This document shows, piece by piece, positions 21,937 to 35,000 of a stretch of DNA of 64,000 nucleotides. Origin of the DNA: Scenedesmus sp. ARA3. Its lineage: Eukaryota > Chlorophyta > Chlorophyceae > Sphaeropleales > Scenedesmaceae. The notes under the pieces were generated by a model. That model was not told the origin of the DNA and made no database searches. It was given only the letters and a program-made list of their open reading frames with translations. Made by a program: the position numbers and the translations under genes. Location: NCBI GenBank assembly GCA_004335835.1, contig RWJK01001908.1:6982-70981 (forward strand), given 5' to 3'. Every line of letters begins with the position of its first letter. The stretch's first letter is position 1.

Positions 21937-23603
21937 ATGGTCTATCTGGTTAGCTGCATTAACAAGGCGTCATATGTTGTCTTTGGCTACGAGACACTGG
22001 CAGACACGACGGAGCAAGCGGGAACTGGTAGCATGGACAGCATAGCCGGTGTAGCGGCTTCTACAGTACAGCAGGAAGCCTCCACGCAGGTAAGAAGACT
22101 ATCGTCAAGCCGTAAACAGTGCTAGAGCTGCTGCTATGGCAAAGCAGCGCCCATCATTGCAGCCTGATGTGCTGCTGTCCTGTCCTCTGGTGTCACTAAT
22201 CAGATGCAGCAGCTGCAGAGACCAGCGTGCAGATTATTGAGACACCCACTCTGGCAGTCTGCATGCTCTTGTGTTGCCCACTATGTCGCTGACCTTTACT
22301 CCGCACCTGCCCCACTGTCTCCCATCCACCCATCCAGACCGCCAACAGCCCAGCTCCCAGGTGCCCCAACAAGAGGAGCACTGCCAGGAAATCCTCCTGC
22401 AAGGCGTCTGCTGCACCCCAGGGAGCCCTGGTGACTGCCTGCTGGGACGAGTACACCAAGCTGCTTGGCCGGCACCTGCAGCTGGAGGACAAGGCAGCGG
22501 CACTGCAGCAGGCACTGGATGCTGCAACAACAAGCAGCGCCAGCCAGCAGCAGCAGCTAGCCGCGGCACTCACTAGCAACGCCAGCCTGCAGCAGCAGCT
22601 TGCTGCTTCATGCGCAAGCAATGCCAGCCTGCAGCAGCAGCTGTCCCAGCAGCAGGCGGCTGGTGCAGCATGGCAGCTTGGCAATGCAGAGCTGACAGCT
22701 TCCTGTGCAGCACTGCTGCAGCAGCTCAGCAGTGAACAGCAGCAGCACAACACTTGCAAAGCAGAGCTGCTGAGCCAGCTGGCAAATGCAGAGGCAGCAT
22801 ACACGGCAAACGCAGCAGCATATGCAGCAAGCCTTGCCAAGCAGCAGGTGCAAATTGGTAGCCTGTCTGCTCAACTGTCAGCATCCCAGCTGCGCCTGCA
22901 CACCTGCCACAGTGACCAGAGCCAGCTGGCAACCCGGCTGAGTGATGTGTCAGCACAGGCAGCGCGCCTGCAGCGTGACCTGGCAGCATCTGAAGCCAGC
23001 AGGCAGCAGCAGCAGGAAGATGCCAGCAGCCTCAGCAGCGAGCTACTGCTGCAGCTGAGCCACCTGTCAGAGACCAAGGCAAAGCTGGCCACAGTAGCAG
23101 CAGAGGCAGCAGCAGCCAAGAGCCAGTACAGCCTAACAGCTGAGGCCCTGGCAGCAGCAGCAGCTGACCTGCAGGACAGCGAGGCAAGTGTGGCTGCTCT
23201 GCAGCAGCAGCTACAGCAGGCTGATGCAGCGAACTGCAGCCTGGCTGTGCAGCTGCAGGTTGCGGCTGTTGATGTTGCCAACTGCAGGGCAGAGGCAGCT
23301 GCTCTGCGCTGGCAGCTGGGTGCTCAAAAGGCACGCAGTAGCCACCTGGAGTTCCAGCTGGCACAGCAGCTGGTGCCCAGCAGCAGCAGTGCGGTTGTGG
23401 GCCTGCTGCGCACCAGCAGCTGGGGCAGCAGCAGCTTTGAAGGGTCACCACGCAGTTTCAGCCGCAGCAGCACCAATGGCAGCGGCAGCAGGAGCATCAG
23501 CAGCAGTGATGACATGGGCATGCTGTGTGATGTTGATTGCGGCAGCGTGGTGGTTAAGCTCGTGGGAGTGAGCCAGGCATCTTGCTGCAAGCGCATGGTG
23601 TGA
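21937..23603 (+). CDS. Ala/Gln-rich coiled-coil protein of unknown function
   Basis: Not recognised. Two exons, 21937-22089 (ATG start) and 22338-23603, join at phase 0 to 472 residues. After a short N-terminus and a basic, Pro/Ser/Lys-rich linker (residues ~52-80), residues ~85-390 form one long predicted coiled coil: heptad-like Leu spacing with repeated motifs such as NASLQQQLA, AALQQQLQQ and ARLQRDLAASEAS. A Ser-rich tail with RSSS-type sites and a short terminal segment ending SCCKRMV follow. The Cys pair and Arg near the end might be lipid- or metal-related, but that is speculation. Alternative acceptors (for example near 22203) would break the reading frame, which supports 22338. It is probably a structural or scaffold protein. 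No enzymatic motif is visible. Confidence 0.7.
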
Positions 23604-23711
23604 ATGCTGGGTGGCTGCCGGCTGGGAAAAGCACTGGGTTCAGGTCTGGGTCTCAAACCTCAAACTTCGGAAGCAGGCCATGGCGCGTTTGTTGAAACAC
23701 ATCACTGCATC

Positions 23712-23805
23712 ATTTTGAACAGCAGCATCACATGTTGAACAGAAGCATTTGTTTGAGCAGGCTTCAGCACTTTGAACAGGAGCATAAATTTGAACAGGTG
23801 CATGG
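23712..23805 (+). repeat. Degenerate short tandem repeat around TTGAACAG-AGCAT
   Basis: Four to five imperfect units of about 25 bases containing TTGAACAG then AGCAT or GTGCAT, in the 3' region of the coiled-coil gene. No coding role is seen. Confidence 0.7.
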
Positions 23806-24087
23806 ATTTCGAGGTTGCAAATCTGCATAGCCACTGGCAGTGCGCGAGATCTTGCTCGGTTGGGATGGTTGCCTTTGGTAAGCAAGGGCAACGAGCTGGC
23901 ATGTTGACATGTGCGATGTGCATATCTTATCCAGGTGTGTGGTGCAGCTGGCAGCCTGTTGGACTGACACACTGGCTAATGGTTGTTTTGTTTGACTGCA
24001 TTGTTGGCGGGGCATGACGACGGCCAGTTGCATTGTGTTGTATTAATCTATCAGCCTGACATGGCGGAAACACCCACGTTTGGTCAG

Positions 24088-24092
24088 TGTAA
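24088..24092 (+). other. TGTAA poly(A) signal candidate of the coiled-coil gene
   Basis: TGTAA about 485 bases after the stop codon, facing the minus-strand signal at 24269-24273. Confidence 0.45.
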
Positions 24093-24268
24093 CAGGCGCA
24101 ACGATACCCCAGATCTAATGCTCATTTCACAAGCAGAAGTGGTTGCAAGGGATGAACATTCCTTTAAGTACTGATTAACGGCGGGGGCTACAGCAGTTGC
24201 AATGGACCCGCAGCTTCCAGTAGCAAGGAACAGTGCGCACAGCACAGTTGCAAAGGAGTGATATAGTA

Positions 24269-24273
24269 TTACA
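24269..24273 (-). other. TGTAA poly(A) signal candidate of the CPS gene
   Basis: TTACA on the plus strand reads TGTAA on the minus strand, about 1.05 kb after the CPS stop codon. With the signal at 24088 it would leave fewer than 200 bases between two convergent transcripts. Confidence 0.45.
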
Positions 24274-25325
24274 CTGTGAGATCACACAACAGCACATGAG
24301 CGCACGCAATGCCACTACTAGCCTGTAGGCCCAACCTGAAATGACAGTGGCTTGAAAAGAGCACAGCAGCTGGCTGCGCACCACAGCCCCAGCTTAACAC
24401 ATGTACACACAGCCCACACCTTTCGCACCACTGTGTTGCTGCACAAACAATCTCCGTTGCCACTGCAGCAGAGTTGTATGAGTCGGCTTTCACACCACGC
24501 TTTGCCCACACTTTGACCATCGCAAGTGCCTCTGCCGCAGTGTGCTGCATGCCCATCAAAACCCAGCAACACCGGTGCTTGACATACTAGGTATAAAACA
24601 AATGAGCAGAATCTGCTGCAAAGCAGCCACGGTACTGGCGGCATGTGCATGCTCTCAGCCGGGCTTCTTGGACCAACAGCTGCTGAGTGCACTACTGCTG
24701 CTGCACTACTGATGCAGCCCAGCAGGACCACAAAGAAGATAAGGGATCTCCTTGCCATTCAGCTGCCAGCACGGATTTGACCAGGGATCTGCCACCCTGC
24801 ATCACGCTGCATATGTGCTTTGCAGTCCGTAAAAAAACACATACTCCCAAATACACGGCCACCACCTGCATACTGCACACGTCACCTCAACCTGTGAGGC
24901 AGCTGCCACAGCCAAACGCCACACATTGCATGTGACTCCTCAATGATGCACACAACTGGCAGCATAGCTGCTGCTGTGTCACTGCTGCTGTGACGATGCC
25001 ACCATAACTGAACCTCTACTACACACTGCGCCATGGCCACACCCTGCAGCAGAAGATGGTGCCGCAGCAACCGCAACTCCGCCTGCTGGCTGCAGCAGGT
25101 GCCGCCAAGCAGCCACACACCACACAGCTGCCTGAGCGCTGCTGGCGCAGCCTGGCGCTGACTCATGCAGCCAGCACAGGCACGACACACAGGGCGGCAG
25201 CTACGCCGCACACCGGCACACGGCTGCAGCTAGTAAGGTAGCATGCCCAGCCACACCACTCCAAGGATGCAGCCTGCATACAACAAGCAACATGTTCATG
25301 ACAGTCCGATCCGAAACACTGCCGC

Positions 25326-28300
25326 CTACCGCCGTGCGGGTGCCTCTGCTGCTGCTGCAGCCGGCTTGGCCATGCCCACCATGAGGTAGTTGCTCTCGTC
25401 CTTGTAGTCTGGGAAGTAGTCCTGCAGCGGCACCTGCTGCAGCGGGCCTGCGCGCATCGCCTTGAGGGCCAGCGCGGTGGCCTTGGCTCCCGCAATGGTG
25501 GTCACGATGGGCACCTGCGGAATACAACAAGTGCATTGTATGTACATCAGTAAACAGTCACACAGGGGAATAGGCCTTTCCTACCGGTTGAAGGGTTGCG
25601 AAGTCATAACATGACATGCATCGCCGTGCCACAGACGGCTGCGCCAGCGCCAACCTGCACACCACGCACGTGCTGGTGCATCGCGCGGGGTGGAAACCCT
25701 GACTGTCACAGATGCAACACAACAACCCGACACAACCACGAAGCCCGCTTCACTTGCATGCTTACAAGTCAACTGCAAACTCTCCGTCAATGTCAACCGC
25801 ACCTGCAGCGTCAGCGCGAGGCGGCGCAGGTCCTTGCCGTCGCGCAGGTCAGGCTCGTCTCCTCCGCTTGTGATCATCATCATGGTCACCTCGCCGTTCT
25901 TGAGGTAGTCCGCGGGGTTGGGGCGGCCCTCACTGATCTTGAAGATGCTCTCACACTTGATGCCTGCGCGTGAAGAGTGAGAGTGAGGGAGAGGGGTGAG
26001 AAAAGCGGTGAGGTGTGGACGAAGAAGTGTGACGCGGTAGTTTCGCTGGCCTCAATGCATTCACAATTGATAAATAAAACATAATATAAAAACGAGTGAG
26101 GGAGTATGACAGCATGGAAATAGGAGTGTGAGGATGCCAAAGGATGCCATGGGACACCAGCAGCATCGTGCTAAGGGGGAGTACAAACACATGACACAGG
26201 GCTCAGTCAAGCTCGCCGCAACAGATCGAAAAGTCTCCTGTTGAAAGTAACAACATCCCGGCAACGCGCCTCACCTGCCGACATAAGTGTGGATGCTGTG
26301 CCGCGCGTGGCCACCACCTGGTAGCCCATGTCTATGGTACAACTAGCGCTTTGCCTTGTGTGGCCTTGCAACACCACTGACAGCTTGCCTCACCTGCCGA
26401 CATCAGTGTGCTTGCTGTGCCTCGTGTGGCCACCACCTGGTAGCCCATGTCTGTCAGCTGCTTGGCGATGCCCACTGCATCAGCCTTGTACTTGTCGGCC
26501 ATGGAGATGAACACCTTGCCTGCAAGCACGAAGGAACAACAGCAGCAGCAGCAGCAGCAGGTTGGCATGATGAGGGACATCAGCTGTTCACATTTTGAAC
26601 TTCAATGCAAACACCATGCCTGCGGCTCTCACACAGCCAACTAAAAACACCAGCACCAGCACCAGTTCAGCCAGCCCAAACTGTTGCACGCACTTGACAT
26701 GGGCAGCTTCTGCGTCCTGCGGCGATCTGCGCCTTGGCGTAGCTGCTGCACCCGCACATCCATGTGAGAATCACAAAACCAACACCAAACACACGCACCT
26801 GACATGGGCAGCTTCTGCCCTGCAGCGATTTGCGCCTTGGCATAGCTGGAGGCGAGGTCATAATCGATGCCCATGACCTCCCCGGTGCTGCGCATCTCAG
26901 GCCCACACAGCAGCCACCAAACAACCACGCACACAAACACAACTACCTACAAACTCAGCAGCTGCACATCTTTAAGCCACCCAACAAGGCAGCAACTTGC
27001 AGCCAAATGCGCTGCCGCGCACAGCAGGCCTGCACACAGCACACCATTTGCACACACCTGACATGGGCAGCTTCTGCCCTGCCGCAATCTGCGCCTTGGC
27101 GTAGCTGTTGCATCCGCACATCCATATGCGAATCACAACACCAACACCAAACACACGCACCTGACATGGGCAGCTTCTGCCCTGCAGCGATCTGCGCCTT
27201 GGCATAGCTGCTCGCAAAGTCGTAGTCGATGCCCATGACCTCCCCGGTGCTGCGCATCTCAGGGCCCAGCAGCGTGTCAGCGCCGGGGAACTTGTTGAAG
27301 GGCAGCACCACCTCCTTCACCGCCACGTGGCGAGGCTTCGGCTCCTGTGATGTTATATGACAAGTTATAACACAGCAGCGCAAGAAAGCGGCTCAATTTG
27401 CCGTGTGTGTAATCACACACATTCTTGGTGCGAGCTGGAGAAGCAGAGTGCACATAATGTGCCATATGTTACATGACATGTTATGTAACATGTCACAATT
27501 GCAGCAGCAGCCCACCTCAGTGAAGCCAATGTCCTTGAGTGTCTTGCCGGCCATGAGCAGGCTGGCATACTTGGCGATGGGGTGGCCCGCTGCCTTGGCC
27601 ACGGATGCTTCATGTCACGCTGTGTGTTATCTGACGTGCTATGTAACATGATACAGCAGCAAGATTATGCAGCGCGGATTGGGTGCCTTACCTCAGTGAA
27701 GCCAATGTCCTTGAGTGTCTTGCCGGCCATGAGCAGGCTGGCGTACTTGGCGATGGGGTGGCCCACTGCCTTGGCCACGAAGGGCACGGTGCGGCTGGCA
27801 CGAGGGTTGGCCTCAATGATGTAGGGCTGCTCATCCTGTGGAGTGTTACATATGTTGTTGTTGCGGCAGATGGCGTGCGGAGCAAGCAGCAAATGGACAG
27901 CAGTGCGCAAATGTCAGCGCTGACAGCTGCCTGGGAGAGCACAAGCTGCTTGCATCATGTGTGTGACTTGTGCAGGCTGCTCCTTTCCACACATGCAGAA
28001 TCTCCTCGATCATTGTGAATGTGCAAAGCAACATGTTACGCATGGGTGAGGTACACGAATACACGATTAGCTCTTGTCTGCACAGCATAATCTTCAAACA
28101 GCAACAAACAGTATGCCGGAACAGTATGCGCCGCACCTGGATGGCGTACTGGATGTTGATGAGCCCCACCACGTTGAGCGCCTTGGCCACCTTGACCGTC
28201 CACTCGCGGATGGTGTTGAGCGTGGTGGTGGGGATGGTCTGCGTGGGAAGGCTGCACGCGCTGTCGCCGCTGTGCACGCCAGCCTGTGTTCCAGGAGCAG

Positions 28301-31300
28301 CAGCAGCAGCAGCAGTAGCAGGGAATGTGAGTTGCGGTCGTTGATGCACTGCTTTGGCGGCGACAGCAGTGTGCAGTTGAGCTGGCGGACTAGGTGCGGC
28401 CAAGGCTCGCTGCCTGGTGCATGCAGGGCGCCAGTTGCACACTAGCAGGCATTGACACCATACCAAAGCCGACGGCCAGGGCTGCCTCTGGGATAGCTGT
28501 AGCTCCACACCCCGTGAAATACCCACGTGCAATGCCTCTCGCAGGCTACCAGCAACATGTGTCCGCATCACATGCATGATGGGACACGCCAGGCAAGAGC
28601 ACAGCAATCAAGGCAAACCAAGCCCACGGTGCTCCATGATGACGAAAACCACAATAGCAGGTGTTCATGAACATGCAGCAGCAGGCAAACCCTTAACAAT
28701 GCACTGTGATGAGGTGCAGCCCAGTGAAGGTGGTCACCTGCTCGATGTGCTCCATGATGCCGCAGACCACAATGTTGCCCTCCTGGTCACACAGCGCGTC
28801 CACGTCCAGCTCCACGGCACGGTCCAGGTACTTGTCCACCAGCACGGGGCGCTCAGGGTCAACCTCCACAGCAGTGGTGATGTAGCTGCAGGCGATGTGT
28901 TGTCGCGAGGTTGGTGAGTCAGCGGAGCAGCAACGTGCAGCGTGGCAGGGCAACACCAACAGCGAGCGTCAGAAGCATGCCACGCCTGCAAGGGTTCAAG
29001 ACAAACTGTCACAGCAGTTGTTTCATACTTTGACACCACCCCGCTCAAGCAAATTGGTTGTGTCACGGCACACTTGCAAGCAATGCTTGAATTGGGTCAC
29101 ATGATCCTACACATAAAACACAGTGGGCTATTGTACTCACGTCTTGAGCTCGTCGTCACTGTACACGATCTCCATTGCGCGGCCGCCCAGCACGTAGCTG
29201 GGTCGCACCATGACGGGGTAGCCCAGCGCGTGCGCCTTGTCAAAGGCCTCGTGCTCGCTGCGCGCCATGCCGCCTGCGGGCTGCTTGATGTCCAGCCGGG
29301 CCAGCAGCGCCATCCACCTGCAGCAAGACGATGCAAAGAAGGTTGAGCGCAGCGCCAATGATGTGGCACAACACGGATGTGCACAGACGGGGGGTGCGGG
29401 CTGCTTGACGATCCATACGCCTCCAACCCTCATCACACATCCTAAGCCGTGACCACATGTCCCTGTCCTCGGCCTCGCCACTGGCATCCGGCTGCCCCGC
29501 ACGCTCACTCAAACCAGCCCACAGGTTCCTAACCCTCACCCCGCATCCCAACACTGCCTGCCTCACCTGTCCCTGTCCTCTGCCTCATCAATGGCGTCCG
29601 GCTGTGTGCCCCACACCTTCACGTTGCCGTTGCCGCTGGCTGTGGGGATGGGGTTGTCGTCAAGGGCCTGCTGCAGCGCCGTGCTGATCTTGAGCGGCGT
29701 CTGGCCGCCAAACTGCACGATGATGCCCTCGGGCCGCTCCACCTCGATCACATTCAGCACGTCCTCGACTGTTATATTAGCAATATAACAACAAATATAA
29801 CAGCACCAGAGTAACAGCAGGGTGAGTGGCGCGGCTCTGGGATAGACATGTGGAGACAGCAGCGCTTGTCTGCAAGCTGGAAGCTGCATTTTGGCTATGT
29901 GCACCGACGCCAAGCACTGACCGCCGCAGAAATTGCTTTTGAGACCACCCCGCTGTACATCTGCTGTGTCCCCTGGATTCACACGCAGATGGGCTGGTCA
30001 TCAAAGGCAGCTTGTTCCATCAAACAAAAGGCACAGCAAAGCAGCACAATGCCCTCACGTGTGATAGGCTCGAAGTAGAGGCGGCTGCTGGTGTCGTAGT
30101 CTGTGGAGACTGTCTCGGGGTTGCAGTTCATCATGATCGTCTCAAAGCCCTGGTCCCTGCAGCACCAACCACAACGCACAGACACACAGCGCACACAAAG
30201 CTTCAGCTTTCTGTGGCAAAGTGCGCAGCACCGCGCGTATGCAGCTAGCAAATGCAAGCTGCGCGCAGCTGCTGAGCAGCAATTCCATGCAGTCCTGCTG
30301 CCTGTAACAGTCTCAGCCAGCAGTTGCTAGCTGCAACACCCTCAGGGTCAACCGATAAACACCTCACCCTGCTGCTGCTGCTGCAATCCCCAGTTACCCT
30401 CCCATCCCACCTGAGCGCGAAGGACGCGTGGCAGCAGCAGTAGTCGAACTCGATGCCCTGCCCGATCCTGTTGGGCCCGCCACCCAGAATGAGCACCTTG
30501 CGGTTGGTGGTTGGCGCTGACTCGCAGGGGCCATCATACGTGGAGTACATGTACGGGGTGTCGGCCTGCAGTGTCGCGGTTGAGGACGGCAAGAGTAACA
30601 GTTGGTTGACAAGGCAGTGGAGCAGGTACACTGTTGCTGACCAGCATGCTGGTGTGATGCTGTGCTGCTGCGAGGAGTTGTAACAAACAACCACACGCAG
30701 CGTGCGCAGCTGCGTTCTGTGGATCAATGAATGCCAGGTGCAGCCGCACCTGGAACTCAGCCGCGCAGGTGTCCACGCGCTTGAAGCTGGGCACCACGCC
30801 CAGCGCCTTGCGGTGGCTGCGCACCGCCGCCGTGCTGCTGCCCACCAGGCGGCCGATCTGTGCGTCGCTGAAGCCGCGGCCCTTCAGCTGGCGCAGCTCC
30901 TCGGCTGTCAGCTTGGACAGCTTCTGCTCGAGCAGCCACATCTGCGGATGCACATGCAGCAGCGGCCAGCAGCAGTGCTTCAAAGGTAGCAGAAGGCATT
31001 GTGCAAGCAGGTATGCGGCAACCAGTGTCGTACTGCTGACATGTTGAGCTTCCAAGCTTCCAAGCTGCCAACCACAAAACCTTACAACCAGACAGTTGGT
31101 TTCTGCGAGCGCATTTCAGTCACGTGCAGCTCCTACACTATGGTGCTGCTGTTGCTGATGAGGAAAGGTCAAAGTTCCAAGCTGCCAATCATGAATCAAT
31201 TTAATCTGTGGCGCACCTCGGTCATGTGCAGCTCCTCCAGCTGTGCCAGCCACCAGGGGTCGATGGCAGTCAGCTCAAACAGCTCCTCCTTGGTCATGCC

Positions 31301-31989
31301 GTCCTCAAACGCCTGTCACATAACATGTTATAACAGCGGCAGCAGGAGCAGGGTTCGGATCAGGCGCCAAACATCACACGGCAGTGAAAGAACCAAATAT
31401 CAGGGGCAGCAGGTGGCCGTCCTTTATACCGCCCACTACACAAACCCCAAACCCTGAACCCCAAAGACCTAAAACCGCACCTGCTTCATGATGATCATGC
31501 GGTCGGGGTTTGGCACGCGCAGCTTGTACATGAGCTGGTCCTTGGGCAGGCGCTTGTAGCCCTTGGGCAGGCTCCAGCCGTCAAGCCCGGACTCCATGCC
31601 GCGCAGCGCCTTCTGCAGCGACTCCTGCCAGGTGCGGCCGATGGCCATGACCTCACCCACGCTCTTCATCTGTGGCAGCAGAAAACCCATTCAGATGCAG
31701 TGGTTATGCAACACAGTTGGAAACGGCTACAGCTGCTGGATTCACCAACACAGCACAGCACAGCACCGCCGCAGCGCTGCGTCGCAAGCAAGTTTGCATC
31801 CACAACCACACAGCACAGCCCCGCACCTGCGTGGTCAGCTCGGCCTTGCTGCCCTTGAACTTCTCAAAGGCAAACTTGGGGATCTTGGTCACGATGTAAT
31901 CGATGCTGGGCTCAAAGCTCGCGGGCGTGGCCTGCGTGATGTCATTGGGGATCTGGTCCAGCGTATAGCCCACCGCAAGCTTTGCGGCC

Positions 31990-32021
<32 letters not shown>

Positions 32022-35000
32022 GGCGAGCGCGGAGGAGCGGGACACGCGCGGGTTCATCTCGATGATCATCACCTCGCCTGCATGGAAGACGGTTGCATGT
32101 AGCATGTTTAGAGCGAGTAGAGCGGTGTGCAGGGATAGCTGCTGCACTGGCGGCCTGCCACACCAAGGGTTGCCGCCAGTGCTCGCCAGAAGCCGCGAAG
32201 ACAGCTGCTTGCACAGGCGCAGCCCAACTTATGCTGGGTGCTGCTGCCCCTGCGGCAGTTGCTGCTGCTGCTGCTGCTGCACACCATTCTGCTGCCGCTG
32301 CTGCTGCGGCATCAGCCCTGCTGCTGCTCACCGTCCTCGGGGTTGACGGCCATTTGCACGTTGCTGCCGCCGCACTCCACGCCCATCTCACGAATGATGG
32401 CCAGGCTGGCATCACGCAGCCGCTGGTACTCCTTGTCAGTCAGCGTCTGCGCAGGGGCCACTGCAAAGCGCGAGAAAAGCGGCGGCAGCAGCAGCAGCAA
32501 CAAAGCAGCAAAAACGGTCAGGCATGATAATGGAATTTTGTCTGCAATGCAGCCTAGTACTCCCTGTCAGTGAGCGTCTGCGCGTCACTGCACAGGGGCA
32601 CCCATGGCGGCAGCAGCACCACCAGCAGCAGGTACTGGCATGCAAGCGTATGTCGCACAGGCCCAAGTGTGCATCTTGCCGCACCCTTCAGCGTCCTAAC
32701 AGCAGCCGCCACAATTGGGCAGCAGGGAAGCTGTGGGTTGCGTGCACAGCTGCAGAGCCCAGCCCATTCCAGCAACCCCCTGGCACATTTCAGTGTTTGG
32801 GCTGAAGGAGCAACGGCTCACCCGTGATGGAGTCTCCCGTGTGCACACCCATGGCGTCGACGTTCTCGATGGAGCACACAATCATGCAGTTGTCCTTGAG
32901 GTCGCGCATCACCTCCAGCTCAAACTCCTTCCAGCCAATGAGGCTCTGCTCCACCAGCACCTGCAGGCACATGACATTAGATGGCACAACAGATTGTTGT
33001 GAGTATGGGTGGTTGAGAGTTACTGAACGGGCATCACCTGCAGCTCAAAATGGGTGGTTGAGAGTTACTGAACGGGCATCACCTGCAGCTCGAAATCCTT
33101 CTAGCCGATGAGCGATTGCTCCAACAGCACCTGCAGGATGTACAAACCAATGCAGGCAGTGATGATGTTGTGAAAAAGGCAATGCACAGCGCACAGCTCA
33201 AACCTCTTCCAGCACATGCAGACATCAGCAAGAACAAGCAAGCATGGCAACAATGTTTGCAGTTGTTAATCACGCCGTTCTGTTGCTGGAAGTACAAACC
33301 ATAGCGCAAACTGTCACTTACACCCACCTGGTTTGTCACTGACGCGTCAATGCCAGCCTCCACCTGTGCGATGAACTGCTCCCTGTTGTAGCTGATGCCA
33401 CCTCCCGTGCCCCACACACGCCCCCACCAAAAATCACAACATTTGTTACTAACCCATTGTCACTAACGCACCTGGTCTGTCATTGACGCGTCAATGCCTG
33501 CCTCCACCTGCGCAATGAACTGCTCCCTGTTGTAGCTGATGCCACCTCCCGTGCCCCACACACGCCCCCACCAAAAATCACAACATTTGTTACTAACCCA
33601 TTGTCACTAACGCACCTGGTCTGTCATTGACGCGTCAATGCCTGCCTCCACCTGCGCAATGAACTCCTCCCTGTTGTAGCTGGTGCCGCCGGCAGTGCCC
33701 CACACACGCCTTCACCAAATACTACAACATTTTTTACTAACACATTGTCACTGACGCACCTGGTCTGTCATTGACGCATCAATGCCGGCCTCCACCTGTG
33801 CGATGAACTCCTCCCTGTTGTAGCTGATGCCGCCGCCAGTGCCGCCCAGGGTGAAGGCCGGGCGGATGATGAGCGGGTAGCGCCCGATCTCTGCTGCAAT
33901 GGCCAGCGCCTCCTCAATGTTGCTGGCGGTGCCGCTGCAGCAATGCAATGAATATGCAGGAAACAGCAGGGCAAAGTAGCAATCGACGAAGTGATGAAAG
34001 AGTATTGCCCGATCTTCGCCTGCAATGGCCAGGGCCTCTTAATGTTGCTGGCGGTGCCGCTGTAGTAATGAAAGCACGGGAAGAGCAGGGCCAGGATCAG
34101 GATACATGATATGTGCCAGCACGTTTGCAGCAGCAATCCAACGCCGTCGCCTTCCTGACAGTGCCGCTGCAGGCGAAATCTGTTCAGCTTGGTGCAGCCA
34201 GCTGCCTTGCCTTGCACGCTGCTGCAGAACCAAAACTTATGTTCGTTGCCAGACGCAGTGTGGGCAACGCCAAAGCAGCAGCAAGAACGCAGTTTTGCTG
34301 CCTCACACCTTAGGGGCGTTTTGAGCCCGATGCGCTTCATGGCCTGCTTGAACAGCTGCCGGCCTTGCCTCAACGGCTGCTATATAACAAATGCATTGCA
34401 CAACACGACTCAAAGCAGCAGCAGCAGGAGCAGCAGCAACACCAGCCTCACCTGGGCGGCGTCTTGAGCCCGATGCGCTTCATGGCCTGCTTGAACAGCT
34501 CGCGGTCCTCCGCCCTGTCGATGCTGGGCAGCTTGGCCCCGATCAGCTCCACGCCGTACTTGTCCAGCATGCCGCTCTCAGCCATGTTCTTGGCCAGGTT
34601 GAGCCCTGTCTGGCCACCCATGGTGGGCAGGATGGCGTCAGGACGCTCCTGCGCAAGTGGACAGCAAAAGACGAGCAACAACGAGACAAGCATGTCAGCA
34701 CTGTTTTATCTGCTTGCTTCCGCCTGTTGCGGCATACCACACATACTACTGAATGCATTGCTGCGGGGAAAGCAAGACAACAAGCCACCCGGTCAAGGCT
34801 GCCAGACCACAGCACCAGTCCAACGGCTGGCAGCTGTTCAAAAAACGTGCACAACAACAGCAGTGTGCTCACCAAGCAACGGCTGCTAGGTGTGAAAGGC
34901 GCACTTCTCGTGCACACCTCACTGCGCAGGGTATGCGGCATAACTGTGGCACAGCTCTGCACCTCAACCTGATGTCTTCATTCAAGGTAGTGTATGCACC

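Noticed and set aside
30369..30383. (CTG)n on the plus strand in a CPS intron, taken as another splice tract
   Set aside because: On the coding strand it reads CAG and lies just after a donor, not before an acceptor, so it does not belong to the (CTG)n acceptor pattern.
33328..33934. Regular repeat-spacer look resembling a CRISPR array
   Set aside because: Units of 144 bp consist of a CPS exon end plus intron. There is no short palindromic repeat, no variable spacer and no cas gene, and the genome is eukaryotic.
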